64,000 nt of DNA, taken from NCBI GenBank assembly GCA_019188255.1, contig JAETXT010000009.1, positions 3,038,001 through 3,102,000 on the forward strand. Reading direction: 5' to 3'. The notes under the pieces were generated by a model. It was not told the origin of the DNA and did no database searches. It was given only the letters and a program-made list of their open reading frames with translations. The DNA is from Verticillium longisporum (Eukaryota > Ascomycota > Sordariomycetes > Glomerellales > Plectosphaerellaceae). Both the position numbers and the translations under genes were made by a program. Positions 10,419 through 21,923 of the stretch are shown piece by piece; within the stretch, counting starts at the first letter, position 1, and every line of letters starts with the position of its first letter.

Positions 10419-11468
10419 CTACGACCGCGGCGCCCCCTTGCCGCCGAGCTGCTTCTGCCTGTCGCTGTAGTCCTTGACGACAATGGCGCAGGTGGCGTCG
10501 GCGCACAGGCGCCTGCGGCGCTGGACGGGCAGCTTGGGGGCAAACTCGAGGCCGGTGGCGCGCTCGACGGCCTCGAGGGGCATCTCAAAGTCGGCGAGGG
10601 GCTTGTCGTTGGGGATGGGGGCGTTGGGCAGGACAAAGGCGCCGACGGCGACCTTGCCGCCGGGCCGGCCGTCCTCGGCGAGGATGACCTTGTAAAAGTG
10701 GGTGGGCACGGCGACGCTCGGGGGGCTGCCGATGACCTCGTAGCGCGTGTACCACTTGCCGTCGACGGGGTCGCGCTTGGGCAGGTAGAGGGGCCCCGTG
10801 GCGACGCGGACGCTGGGGTAGCGCTGGGTGAGGCGGCGGCAGAAGTCCTCCAGGTGGGCCCAGTAGTCGCGGTTGAAGCCGTCGCCGACCTGGGGGCACA
10901 TGTTGGTGAGGTAGAAGGTGTCGTCCATGGCCGTCTGGGACCACTTTGCGTCGGCGGCGGGGACCTGGTGGCCGCGGTCGTAGCCCGAGCGGAAGTAGTC
11001 CTTGAGCTTGGCCTGGAACTTGTCGGGCACCTGGGGGTCCTCGAGGAAGACCGAGTGCTTGCGGTCGGCGTCGCGGGCGGCGAGCGAGGCCGGCGTCATG
11101 TGCTCGACGACCCAGTGGGGGTTGCGGGTGCGGCGGTCGTAGGCGCTCACGAGGGAGGCGCGCGAGGATACGTCGGCGTGGGGGCCGGGGAAGCCATATT
11201 GGAACCAGCCGGCGGGGTCGACAGGCTTGAGGACGGGGAGGTTCGCGTGTGGCCCCGCGGCGGCCGCGGCCGGTGGTGGTGGTGGTGGGTTGGTGAAGAT
11301 TTGCGAGGCGGGCACAGGCACAGTCGGCGCGGCGGCCAGATGTGTCGGGACATTGAGGGTGGCCTCGGGCTGCTTGGATGAGCGGAGAGAGTACATGGTG
11401 GCTGTGAGAGCGGCGCCACTTCCAGCGCCGAGGGCAGCGACGAGGGCAATGGAGGCGGTTTTCGACAT
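10419..11468 (-). CDS. NUC1: Mitochondrial DNA/RNA non-specific endonuclease (EndoG/Nuc1)
   Basis: A single exon encodes 349 residues. It is a beta-beta-alpha-metal nuclease of mitochondria, linked to mtDNA turnover and programmed cell death. The N-terminus (SKTASIALVAALGAGSGAAL) is a hydrophobic mitochondrial anchor, followed by a Pro/Ala-rich linker. The nuclease domain has NPHWVVEHMTPASL, the active-site DRGH in YDRGHQVPAADAKWS (catalytic His), the metal-binding Asn region NMCPQVGDGFNRDYWAHLE, and VATGPLYLPKRD. The length is typical. The frame is intact despite very high GC. Confidence 0.94.
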   Translation of the reverse strand: MSKTASIALVAALGAGSGAALTATMYSLRSSKQPEATLNVPTHLAAAPTVPVPASQIFTNPPPPPPAAAAAGPHANLPVLKPVDPAGWFQYGFPGPHADVSSRASLVSAYDRRTRNPHWVVEHMTPASLAARDADRKHSVFLEDPQVPDKFQAKLKDYFRSGYDRGHQVPAADAKWSQTAMDDTFYLTNMCPQVGDGFNRDYWAHLEDFCRRLTQRYPSVRVATGPLYLPKRDPVDGKWYTRYEVIGSPPSVAVPTHFYKVILAEDGRPGGKVAVGAFVLPNAPIPNDKPLADFEMPLEAVERATGLEFAPKLPVQRRRRLCADATCAIVVKDYSDRQKQLGGKGAPRS

Positions 11469-13356
11469 GGTGAAGACGGCGGGCGGCGCTGCAGGGGACC
11501 AAGGGGGAAATATAGTAAGTAGGCCAAGTAGGGAAAAAAAGGGAACAAGTGAAGGGTTGGAAGAAGAGAAAGAGCGGCAACGTCAGGAGTGATGCTCTGA
11601 TGACTTGATGGCGGCCACGCGGGGGGAGGTGGGCATGTGGTGAAAGAGGTGTGCGAGGCGGTCTCTGATCGAGCAGATGGCAGATGCAGATGGCAGATGG
11701 CAGATGCAGATGACAAGATGGCAGATGGGACCCCCTTCGAAGGGTCGGACAAAGTTGGGGTTCTGGCAAATTTTAGGGCGATTCCGCCAGGGGATCTTCA
11801 GGGACCGTTACGGGGGAGGTTGAGCCTGGCAGCCGACATTTTGCCGGTCGAGTCTTTGCACCTAGGCACCTTGAGGTACCTATTTTGCTATTTACCTACT
11901 TGAGTACCACCTACTGTATTCGTAAGGTGCTAGTCGGCTGCTATGCGCACGGGAGGCTCCCCTTGTCCTGCCCGTCATCCTCTACGAACGTAGGGCCCCG
12001 CGACCGGGACACCTGCCAGTCTGCCTGCCTGTAGGTACGTATACCTTAGGTACCTACCAATGTCCCTCAAGGTGCCGCCGAAGACTCGTGGCTAGGAACC
12101 TCATCTCAGGTCGGGTGCCCCCACGACATGGGATGCAAAGCTGCAAACCACAACTCATTGGAAACCAAGCAACTGAGCGCAGTACTGTAGATTTGCGTCT
12201 TTCAAATTCACTGTGAATTCCTGACTTTGTTTGGCAAACCTCAGCACGCGTCCAACATGACAGCAACAAATCAGCTGCTCATACTCGTGACAAGGTCCTG
12301 CAAGGTTTGGCCTACGATCGACGCTACCACCACAAGCAATCAGCGGTCTGCAGGGACGGGCCGTGTCGATGAGCAGGCCTGTCCATCCACGCTTTGGGCG
12401 TCGTTGGGGCGTTCGTACATTCTGCCATGAAGCGCACAAGCAAGTCACCGAGTCGAGGTTCTCGGCCTCTGCTTTGGCCTCTCTCTGCCTCTGTCAAACC
12501 AAACAGCCTTACTGTGGTGATGGCATGTTGACTCGAGAGGTAGGCATTCTGAAGCAAGATCACGCCCCTTCAGAAGAGGTAGGCAGGCAAGGTAGCCAAG
12601 AAGCCTCAGGCAGTCGAAGCTTGCGGGGATGGGGACCTTGATGGCTGGGCATGCATGTGCAGGGTACGAAGTAGTACTATGTACATGTATGTCGCTGGTG
12701 ATGGCCCAAGTCGGTCTGGTTCAGAGACCAACAGGCTACGTACCCCGGCACCTGGGTACATGTACTTGTACAGTACGCTTCTCTGACCCCTGCTCCCAAG
12801 ATGCGAAGCTCAAGTGCCCTGGTGCTCCCCACCTTTCCCCAATTACGAATGGCCTGCGTCTGCGACTCCTGCTCCCAGTGAGTGACGACTGCTTTCTTTC
12901 TTCCTCGATCGCCATCCTGCCACTGCATTCACCTCGCTCGACTTGTCTCTCGACTTGTCTTCTTGGCTGCTCTTTGCAACTCGCCATCCTACGGCATCCC
13001 TATTCATCACCCCGATTCCAATTCTGCAGCACCAGCACCTCGCGGCACCACAGTCTGCCCCTCCTCATCTGGAACTGGAAATCCTCGCCCACCTAGTCTT
13101 CCCCCACACCAGAGAGTACCAAAGTCCCAGGTCAGCAAACTCGCTCCAACTGATTCGTCAGAGTCGACCATCCAGACTTGCAACAGCGCCGCCACAACCA
13201 CCACACAGAAAAAGCCTTCTCGACCGACCCGGCGACCTCCTTTCGCTGCTTCCTCTCCTCTCCGATCACCCTCAACGTGCCATGCGCTCGGGTCAGCCTC
13301 TTTTCAGGAACAGATCGTAAAGAGGCGGGTGGTTGCCCTTCATGTCCGACGCCGCC
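11469..13356. other. Intergenic, divergent promoter region of NUC1 and zinc transporter
   Basis: 1.9 kb without a convincing gene. It contains a CAGATGG tandem repeat (11673-11728), two ACCTA/TAGGT clusters (about 11859-11914 and 12031-12058) and a C/T-rich leader before the transporter start. The open frames at 12629-13096 and 12882-13382 have Ser/Pro-rich leader-like composition and no family signature. Confidence 0.55.
11673..11728. repeat. Short tandem repeat of GCAGATGG/GCAGAT units
   Basis: Six to seven imperfect tandem copies of a 6-8 bp unit (GCAGATGG alternating with GCAGAT), about 205 bp upstream of the nuclease start. Confidence 0.85.
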
Positions 13357-15107
13357 ATGGAGCCTACGTCTCTGGACAATGACACGCGTGGATGGATCAT
13401 GTGCCTGGTCAGCGGCATTGGTGGGTGACCCTGCATAGTCAACGAGCTGATTGTCTCTTGTCATGCCTCTGTCGTCCTCTGCCCTCTGCTCACAGTCTGA
13501 CAGCTTGTGTCGTCGGTGCGAGTATCATCTACGTGGATCTGCTCATTTGTCGACTCCCCAGCAAGCGAGATTTTCGCATCCAGGACAGCAATGTCTTCCT
13601 CGCGTGCGCTCTCAGCTTGAGCTTTGGTGTCATGGTGCGTCATTCTTTCGTTTGCATTTTGCATGCATCCAGCCCCGCCAACCTCCGACATGCCCGCCAA
13701 GCATCATGGGAACCACAAGCTGACTGATCGTCTTCTTCCACAGCAATTCTCCGCCCTCTACAGCATGCTCCCCGAAGCCAAGTCCTATCTCAAAGAAGGC
13801 GGTTACTCAGATCAGATTGCCGGCGCCATTCTCATGGGCTGCTTCATCGGCGGCTTTGTCGGCATCCAAGCCGTCTCGCGATTATTGCACCAATTCATGC
13901 CGTCCCACGTTGTCGACTGCGATCACACCCACGACGAGAACGAACACCGCTCCCGAAGCCTCAGTCGCAAAACATCCTCGCGCGTCAGCAATCGCCATGC
14001 GCATCACAAGCATGATTCCGACGACGCCAATGGCCATGACCATGGCCACAGCCACGGGCATGGATACCCTCACGCCAACGGAGCCGCCCACGAGTCAACC
14101 CCGCTGCTCAACACGCTGTCCGAGGAGGGCAGTGCCAGGCCTGCATCAGGAAGACGACTCACAACGAGGCAGACCATGCCGGCCAGGACAGTGGTGAGAA
14201 GCCGCACTCTCACCGTTGATCGTCGACCGTCCATGGCACAGGTCCAGAAACGCGTCATGTCCTTTGTCAAGGACACCAAAAGCAACTGTGACGAAGGAGG
14301 GCCCTGCTTCGGCTACACGGATCCCTGCGGACAAGAGTGCTTCAAGCATCTGGGCAGTCGCTCCGCGGCCTCGTCGCGCCATTCCACCTTGGTCCGCGCC
14401 TCGACCGGCCACTTTCATCCAACCTCGACCGGACCGCACAGTCGCGAACGGGAAGAAGACATTGAATCGATAGGGTCTCCTGCCAGCCCGCGACACCCCA
14501 GGAGCCGCACGGCGTCTCGCGAACCCCTGAATGGGAATCTCGAGGAGGCTGACACTGAGGTCCAGAGTGAGGACTGCTCCTCTATGGAGGAAGACATCGA
14601 GGCGCAGCACCACCACCACGTCCCTACCAATGCATTCCTCTCGCTCGGCCTGCAGACCTCTATTGCCATTGCCCTGCACAAATTTCCCGAGGGGTTCATC
14701 ACCTATGCCACCAACCACGCGAACCCCAGCCTGGGCTTTAGCGTCTTCATGGCTCTTTTCGTTCACAACATCAGTGAGGGCTTCGCCATGGCCCTCCCGC
14801 TCTACATGGCTCTTGGGTCCCGTCTCCGGGCTCTACTATGGTCCTCCCTCCTCGGCGGTCTCTCGCAGCCCCTAGGCGCTGCCATCGCCGTACTCTGGTT
14901 CCGCATTGCCAACCACACCCACATGGCTCCCAGCGCTGTCGCCTACGCATGCATGTTCGCCGTCACCGCGGGCATCATGGTCAGCGTGGCGCTACAGCTT
15001 TCGTCGAGGCGCTCTGCCTCGACCACAACCGTAACCTCTGCATCTTCTTCGGCTTTCTGGGCATGGCGCTGCTCGGCGTCAGCAGCGCGATTGCATCGGC
15101 GCATTGA
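13357..15107 (+). CDS. ZIP-family zinc transporter, Zrt3-like, frame broken near the C-terminus
   Basis: Exons 13357-13420, 13504-13634 and 13744-15107. The protein belongs to the ZIP family; similarity in layout to yeast Zrt3 suggests export of zinc from the vacuole. Helices I-III are in the first 110 residues, then comes a long cytosolic loop rich in His (HDHGHSHGHGYPHANG) and Ser. The metal-site helices are ALHKFPEGFITYATNHANP (HxxPEG) and FVHNISEGFAMALPLY (HNxxEG). After VSVALQL the frame shifts at TTT (14999-15001): the expected last helix, GFLGMALLGVSSAIASAH, lies one base out of frame and ends at 15107. One more T restores it. Read literally, the frame ends at 15153 with a non-helical tail. 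Confidence 0.88.
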
Positions 15108-15630
15108 GAGGCGATACACGAGCCTCGGCGGGTCACTGCATTTCACAGCTTGAGTTTAGGTATAAGGCGTTTACAGGCTGTCCTCGTTGGTTTTGGCTGT
15201 CGGAGTATGGATTGCTGGGGGCGGCGTGCTTGCTGTTTGGGCGCACTGGGAATGAGTCTTTGCGGCATATATACACATAGAGTCATGTTGAGCCCGCAGC
15301 TCGGCTGGGCATACCACTCTCGTATTCTTTGTGACTGGGTCGATGGGTATGTACTTGCTGGATGAAGGTCTTCATTCCATGCACGCAATGAGGAGCGACT
15401 TCAAGAGGATCGTTTCCCTCGGACACGAGCCGAGTACGAGATTTGCACACGGAGACTGGAGAGAAATTCCCCGTGTCAATTGATTGTTTTGACATGTAAT
15501 CTAATGTTGTGGCTCATAGCCGGGTATCCCTACAGCTCATTAAGTCATGCCCTTCTATTTTGGTCCAGCCTTTCGTCGTAATTCCATCATGCCCTCCGAG
15601 CTCCGCAAGGTACAAACACACACACACACC
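15108..15630. other. Convergent 3' intergenic region
   Basis: Downstream of the zinc transporter and of the TFIIIA gene. It holds a short CA repeat at 15614-15629 and otherwise nothing recognisable. Confidence 0.6.
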
Positions 15631-17383
15631 TCACTCCATGGCAAACATGCCCTCCCCGAGCGCCGGGTCAATAAAGCGGCTAAAGTCCTCGTCAATCAGC
15701 GCCCGCATCGCCGCCTCGTCATGCTGCCACGCCACGTCCTGCTGGCCGGCCCCCGGCACGGCCGCCGCGTCGAGCCCAAACGCGTCGCCGGCGCCGATCC
15801 AAAAGTCGTCGTCCTGCGGCACGCGGATGAGGGGGTCCGCCTCGTCGCGGTAGACGATCTCCTGGCTGACGCCGAGGAAGGGCAGCTCGGGCATGGGGCG
15901 GTCGGCGACGTCGATCTGCGGCTGCGGGCGCTGGGGCTGGGGCTGGGTCTTGGCGGGCGTGTCGTCGGCCGAGGCCTCGGTGCCGAGGCGGAGGACCTCG
16001 GCCTCGATCGGCGAGGGCGGGTGGTGCGCGAGGTGGAGGTCGAGGTCGTGGGCGCGGAAGAAGCGCTCGGCGCAGTGGGGCATGGTGCAGGCGATGGGGC
16101 GGTCGGTGCCGGCGACCTGGTCCATGACGGTCGCGGTCGTGCGCCTGCGCTTGTGGTGCGCGGCGGTGCCGGCTTGGTTGTCGTCGTCGCGGTCGGCGAG
16201 GGGCGCGGGGACGGGCCGCTCGATGCCGAGGTGGACGTGGCGGATGTGGGCCTCGAGGTTGCCCTTGGTCACAAAGGCGGTGCCGCAGCCCTGCCCGCGC
16301 GGCCAGGCGGCGAGGTCGGCGGTCGTGGCGTGCTCGGCCTGGCCGCAGACGAAGCGGAGGCCCTCGTGGGCGGAGCGGACGTGGGCGTTGAGGTTGCTCT
16401 TCTTGGTGAACTTTTTGTCGCAGCCGGGCCAGGCGCAGGGGATCGTCTTGCGGGCCTCGAGCGGGATGCCCGAGTGGTAGAGCTCGACGTGGCGCTCGAG
16501 CTCGGCCTGCCCCTTGCACTTTTGGTCGCAGAAGATGCAGTTGAGGTGCTCCTTGCGGATGTGCGTCTGGAGGAGCAGCAGGCTCGTGAAGCCCACGCGC
16601 CGCGGGGGCCGGTCGCCGCCGGGGTCGGCCTCGAGCTCGCACTCGTCGCACCAGAAGCTCGGCTCGCTGTGGTCGCGCTTGGTGTGGTTGCGCAGGGCGC
16701 CCTGCGAGTCGAAGCCGGCGTGGCACCCCTGCTCGGGGCAGAGGTAGGCGGGACCGCCCTGGTGTTCGGCGCGGATGTGACGCTGCAGCGTGTTGTGCTT
16801 GCGGAAGCTCTGGTCGCACGGCGGGTAGTCGCGGCAGCGGAAGCGGTTCTGGCCGGCGTGGACCTCCTGATGACGGCGCAGGCGGGTGGCGGTCAGGAAG
16901 GACTTGCCGCAATCCTCGGTGGTGCACACGTAGGAACGCTCCTGGCTGTGGGAGCCCTTGACGTGCTGTCGCAGATGCTTTTCCTCGCGATACGTCTTGT
17001 CACATCCATCGTGGGTACACTTGTAAGGGCGGTCGTCGGTATGTGAGCGGAGGTGAGCGGCGAGGCGGGCAGGCCGGTTAAAGGTCTTTTCGCAGTCGGG
17101 ATATGTGCACTTGATCGTCTTAAAGTCGGAGGGGAACTTGCGAGAGCGGTTGGACAATGCAGTTGTGGCCGTGTAGACCGTCTCTGGCTTGGCCGTATCG
17201 GCCGAGTAGCTCGTGGTATCGTCATACTCTTCATCGTCTACTTGAGCTGGAGGTTGGTCAGTGGGTGGGCAGCAGGCATGGAGGGGTACAATGGCTGAAC
17301 AAACCTGTGGGATCGAGGGGCTCAATGACCAGTTTCTTGGCTATCACAGCCTCGGCCTCTTCAGCTGCCTTGCGCTTCGACAT
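15631..17383 (-). CDS. C2H2 zinc-finger transcription factor IIIA
   Basis: Exons 17383-17305 and 17246-15631 give 564 residues. TFIIIA binds the internal control region of 5S rRNA genes and recruits TFIIIC for RNA polymerase III. The start MSKRKAAEEAEAV is joined by a canonical intron to AQVDDEEYDD. Roughly nine C2H2 fingers follow from residue about 65 (CTYPDCEKTFNRPARLAAHL, CTHDGCDKTYREEKHLRQHV, CTTEDCGKSF and so on), with TFIIIA-type short linkers and a TDDRPYKC junction. A separate last finger (CTMPHCAERF) lies near residue 415 after a basic linker KRRR. The acidic C-terminal tail is poorly conserved. The assignment rests on finger number and the ...CDKTF/H...DRPYKC pattern. Confidence 0.88.
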
Positions 17384-18236
17384 ATTGTCCTTTGCATACA
17401 ATCGGTGCTACTTCATGGACAAGATGTGAGAGACTGGACAATGGAAGCTCTACGTGCAAGCAGCGGCAGGAACTCTGGCCTGGGCATGGGAGAAAATTCG
17501 CGGCAGAAACAGGCGGTGACGGTCACTTTTCGCGCGTTGTGGGGCTGGGAAAGGGTTCAGCGGGGGCTTGTGGGACCTCGCCAGACGACCAAAGACTCTA
17601 GTCCTGTTTGAGCTGGTCGTCCCCGTCAAGTCAGGTGACATGGCTCTCGGCCGTCAACTGCATGTCAATTCACACGGTGTGTTGGTGCAAGACTGCAACC
17701 CCCTGAACTGACACCATCCTGATGAAGAACCCCAGCCCTTTGCGTGACAAGCGAGAGAGCGCCTGTAGCTCTTCACCAGGCTCGTGGTTTGATAAGAAAG
17801 GTCATTCTTCTTCAAGACGCTTTTCAAGATATTGACGGGCAGCCAGAGGAAATCGACCGACCCGCGTGTCATTTGACATCCATCTTCGTCATGAGCGTGG
17901 GCAGGAAACTCGTGATGGAGCAGTCTCGAGCCCTTTGGGCCCCCAAGGCGTCTGGCCTCATCTGCAGGGGCCCAGTGGCTCAGCTATCTGCAGTCCAGAT
18001 TCGACGAGATTACCCAGCCTTCTCAAATCGTACGCGCCCCTAGGCCTCCAGCTGCCAAGTTGGCCGCAAGGCGTATCCCCAGACACCCCCTGGTTCCCAC
18101 ATGCCTTGACTCGGCGCCTTCGCTGAGCTCATAAGGAGCGTCTCTGCCCGCTCACTCTTATCACGCAGCGTGTGTCCTGTATACTAACCTAGCTTTCTCA
18201 TACGGCTCGTCGACTTGCCTTCCTGCCCAACCCACC
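17384..18236. other. Intergenic, divergent promoter region
   Basis: Shared upstream region of TFIIIA and the T5orf172 protein. No coding pattern, repeat or RNA gene seen. Confidence 0.55.
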
Positions 18237-19955
18237 ATGTCGTCTGTTGCAGCAACACCAACCCCGCAGGGGAAAAAGACCCCTACAAGAGGGAAGAAGA
18301 ACTCGGATCCTCTACACCAGATAAAAGAACAGACAACGATGGCCGGACATTTACCAATGGGCAAGGAGACAGCACCTAACGGTACTCCAACACCGCCAGC
18401 TACGCCACCCCAGTCAGCCAAATCAACATCGAAAAAGAGAAGAGTTGAAGCCGCTGGCTCCCAAGCGCCAGTTACTCCTGCCAACTCGCATGCCTCGAGC
18501 GAGACTCTGCAGCATTCAAGGCCCCCTTTACCCCGGGAAACACAGTCAGCACCGATCGTCTTACAGCACGGCACTAAGAAAAGCTCTGATGGAAAGGCTC
18601 CTGGAAATTCGTCGCCGTACCAAATTGACGCCAGTATAGGAGACCTTCTCAAGTCCCCCACTATAGGAAGAGGATCATCAGATGTCGGGAAGGTGGGACA
18701 TATTTATGTATGTCCTGTCGTCAACTGCGGCCACCACAAGCTTCTGTTCAAGATCGGGATAGCCAGCAACTCTGTTCAAGCGCGATTGAACGATATCAGC
18801 AAAGTGTGCGAAAGAGGAAAGCTGGAGCCTCTCAACGCCCACCAACGACCTATCCGGCAATACAAGCGGGCAGAGAGGCTGATCCATGCCGAGCTTCGAA
18901 ACTTCAAGGCCGAATTTGAGTGCAACTGCGGTTCCGACCACAGGGAATACTTCGATATCGACAAGCACGTCGCGCTCGAGGTGACGCATCGCTGGGCTGT
19001 TCTCTGCGATGCAAACCCGTGGGACCGGAGCCATAAGCTACAAAGCTTCTGGGAGCACCGCTTGAACAGGCGGCCACAATGCGATGAGACCGAGACCGTG
19101 CATGATCACGAGCAGCGGGCGAAGCGCTGGAGACAATTCATCAATCCAGAGCCCTGGGATATTGCTGTCTACAATGTCGTATCGGTAGCGACGTCATTCA
19201 TGCCATGGAGGTGGCATTGGGTGGCCCTGCTGCAGAGCCTTTATCTGTCCTATGTAACCTTTCCGGACCCCGTTTCCGTCCTGTCCTTGGTTGCCTTGGT
19301 CGTGTGGATGACCATGGAGAGAGATCTCAAGGGGACCCCCCTTTTCTGGGAAACTACCAGGACCATTGACGAAAATTTGTTTCCAACTCCCAAAGCCAAA
19401 CGGACGTCAGCTGATGCTACAAGCAACGACAAGGTAAGTACAAACCCATTACCTCTGGGGGCGAAGATGCGTTGTCGACACTGGCAGCTGACTGATTACT
19501 GGCTAGGAGGAGGAGATCCAGCGTGATCCGGTAGAAGAGACTTGTGATCACGATACCGAGATGCGAGATGCAGAATTGTCAGACACGTCAGAGATTCAGG
19601 TGACCACGCCGAGTCGCAAAAGTTCTCAGCAATCCTCTCGAAAAAAGCGCGACAAAGACGCTGATGTCGTAGTGGCAACAGCAAGTTAGTCGTGGCTTGA
19701 GCAGGTTCGAATCTTTTGTTCGTGTCTTTGTTTCCTGCAGTCTGGCTTTTTGGCGCTTTTGTCCTGTCGACGTCTGATGAAGAGGATTTTGTATATGAAA
19801 TCATGACCTTTGTGGCAACTTTTACTTTGATGGCATTTTTGAACCTGCAACTCAGCTTCCTGTTCGTCAGTCTATTTGTTTCGAGCCGGCCCTCAGACGG
19901 AATCACTTGGACGTGGAGGCACCGGCTGTTGGGCGTCAGTGTTACCGGCGAATAG
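18237..19955 (+). CDS. T5orf172 (GIY-YIG-like) domain protein with C-terminal membrane segments
   Basis: Exons 18237-19433, 19507-19684 and 19741-19955 give 529 residues. The first 150 residues are Ser/Thr/Pro-rich with a basic KSTSKKRRVEA stretch. A T5orf172 domain follows: GHIYVCPV, LLFKIGIASNSVQARLNDI, AERLIHAEL and HREYFDID give the G-IYV, KIG, R, E/H and N-like positions of the GIY-YIG fold. Such fungal domains are often non-nucleolytic; function is unknown. Hydrophobic stretches follow at HWVALLQSLYLSYVTF and PVSVLSLVALVVWM, and the last exon adds IWLFGAFVL and two more hydrophobic segments (MTFVATFTLMAFL, LSFLFVSLFV). The last two exons are supported by splice signals and phase only. 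Confidence 0.75.
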
Positions 19956-20449
19956 ACCAATTGCAATTGAAACCCCCAAAGTGTGTTGAGCAGCCATACT
20001 ATAGATATGAGCGCAAGTTCGTAGTCCCTCGGAGTATTGACTAGGCTCTGTTCTACTGGTACTCGTGGTCGGCTTGTAGAAACGCTACATGTATGTGAGC
20101 GAGCGATGAGCTGTGCCAGTGTACAGATGAAGTTCGGAGACGTTTCTGAGTTTAAGGAAAGCGGCAAATGAAAGCGACAGTCATTCTACCCGAAAACATT
20201 GGTTCCTTCGCGGTGTCGCGAGAATCACTATCGCCAGACCTTAGGTGGCGGGCCAGGGCCTCCCGGGGCAATGAGGGAGGCACTCTAGCCACACGCAGCC
20301 TCTGGCCTGGCCACAGGAAGAGCCTCTCACATGACTGTTCATCAGCTGAGCGGCTATAAGTATGTGTGCCCAACCCCACCTCGTGGTGATTTGGGTTGGC
20401 AGGTTGCCGCAAAAATCAAAGAGAGTAACATTCCCACGAGTGTCTTTGA
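19956..20449. other. Intergenic
   Basis: Between the T5orf172 gene and the next plus-strand gene. It includes the presumed promoter of the latter; nothing else recognised. Confidence 0.55.
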
Positions 20450-21419
20450 ATGGCGGACGCTATTGCCATGGTGGGAATTGGTTTGCGTGTCACCAGGGTA
20501 GTGACAGGCAGATTCGCGCGCCTGTACCGAGTGTATCGCAGGAACGGCATGCTCACGACACTTTTGTTCACTGTGCTCCCTGACACGTCGTCGACCCTCG
20601 ACCGCATCGAGACAATTCTGTCGGGCACAGGATCAGAAATATCGGAGTATCGGCAGTCGCTGAGCTCCAATATGAACATGGCTGCCGTGGCTGTAAGTGC
20701 CCCACCAGCTCAAGCTTGAATGACGCAAAGCGATTCCAACCACTGCATTCCAGGGCGCCATTACTGCGCAGGTAGCCATCACGGGGTTGTCCTTGGAGGC
20801 CAGAAGCCAGGCGCACTGGACTGCCTCGGCCTTCCTTACTGCGAGCATCGCTTTCGGCGTCATATCCGTCTACGTCAGTTTCATAGTCCAGCAGGAGCTC
20901 AACGGCCTTCTGGGATCGACCGGCGTCGCAGATTGGCTCTCCGTACCACTCACGCAAGCAGAGCTGCAAGAGAAAGCCAACCAGCTATATCAAGACCCGG
21001 CATTGGTTGACACGGAGTTGTCGGTGCCGCTTGAGCGAGAAGTCCAACCCGAGAACGGCGCAGCCAGGCCGGGTCTGACCCGGGAGGCCTCAGCGCTGGC
21101 TGCCATCTTGCTCTCGGCTCCGTCGGGCCTCCTCGCACTATCCTTGAACGCCTTTGTCATTGGCTTGGGTATCTATCTGGGCTGCACGTATACCGACAAC
21201 CTGATATCCGAGCTGGGAAAAGGCGGTTCGCTGGGAGTACTTGTCTTTTACATTGTTGCGTCCGCGACGGCCACCTTTCTTTACACGTTTCCTCAGCTTG
21301 TGAAGTCGTCGGAAAAATATGACGATCAAGTAGTGACAAGCTTGAGGAGGCAGATTGAGCTTTTGGACAGCATCTTGAGAGATCGACAGTCGAGCGATCA
21401 ACGCAGGCAGGGTGTTTAG
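20450..21419 (+). CDS. Unknown fungal membrane protein
   Basis: Exons 20450-20692 and 20754-21419 (GTAAGT...TTCCAG) give 302 residues. The first 90 residues are amphipathic (MADAIAMVGIGLRVTRVVTG, LDRIETILSGTGSEISEYRQ). A hydrophobic helix lies at ASAFLTASIAFGVISVYVSF. A Glu-rich loop follows, then two further helices at LLALSLNAFVIGLGIYLGC and LGVLVFYIVASATATFLYTF, and a basic C-terminal coil (LRRQIELLDSILRDR). I do not recognise the family. Its position next to another membrane-anchored protein on the same strand is not evidence of a shared function. Confidence 0.7.
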
Positions 21420-21923
21420 GGAGTACTGAGATTCGGTACTGTGGATCTCCACATACCCCATGGCCCTCGTTTGACTTGGGTACTTGTGCGAGGTAGAGTT
21501 TTCAGGTACAGACTCAAGTCACTGTAAGTGAGCATGTGTGGTTTAGAATAGGTGTAGTGGATTGCGTCGCGGGGGCACCCTTTTGCCAGGTAATAACGAT
21601 TCCGAGTGAGCAGACGAGGGTGGTAGTTCAATGGTTATGGGACCATGGCAGTAGTAGCTTTCCTAGCGATGTACACTTTCAGATCGCGTCAACCAGCCTT
21701 ATCGTGTAGTTGTGACCCCGGCAAAACCCCGGCCCAGATGGGTCCCACGCTAAGGTAGGTCCTTCGGAAAACAAAGGCAACTGCGGGAACCCCTGCAGCG
21801 CAGCCTCGCATTCAATATTTTTTCACGACTCCATTGATCAGGCCTTCCCTATCACGACCGATTTACGACAAAGCACGTCCAACTCACCCACGCGTCAAAC
21901 ACCCCCGCCGAATCACCTCCAAA
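21420..21923. other. Intergenic, upstream of RPB6
   Basis: Promoter and leader of RPB6. A tRNA-like string at about 21632-21652 has no matching T arm and is rejected. Nothing else seen. Confidence 0.55.

Noticed and set aside
12882..13382. 166-codon open frame before the zinc transporter
   Set aside because: Ser/Pro/Thr-rich translation of a C/T-rich leader that overlaps the transporter start in another frame.
19700..19725. B-box-like GGTTCGAATC inside an intron
   Set aside because: No A box or cloverleaf upstream, and the stem next to it does not pair.
21632..21652. tRNA D-arm-like string (TGGTAGTTCAATGGTTATGG)
   Set aside because: No matching T arm, anticodon stem or acceptor stem follows within 60 bp.
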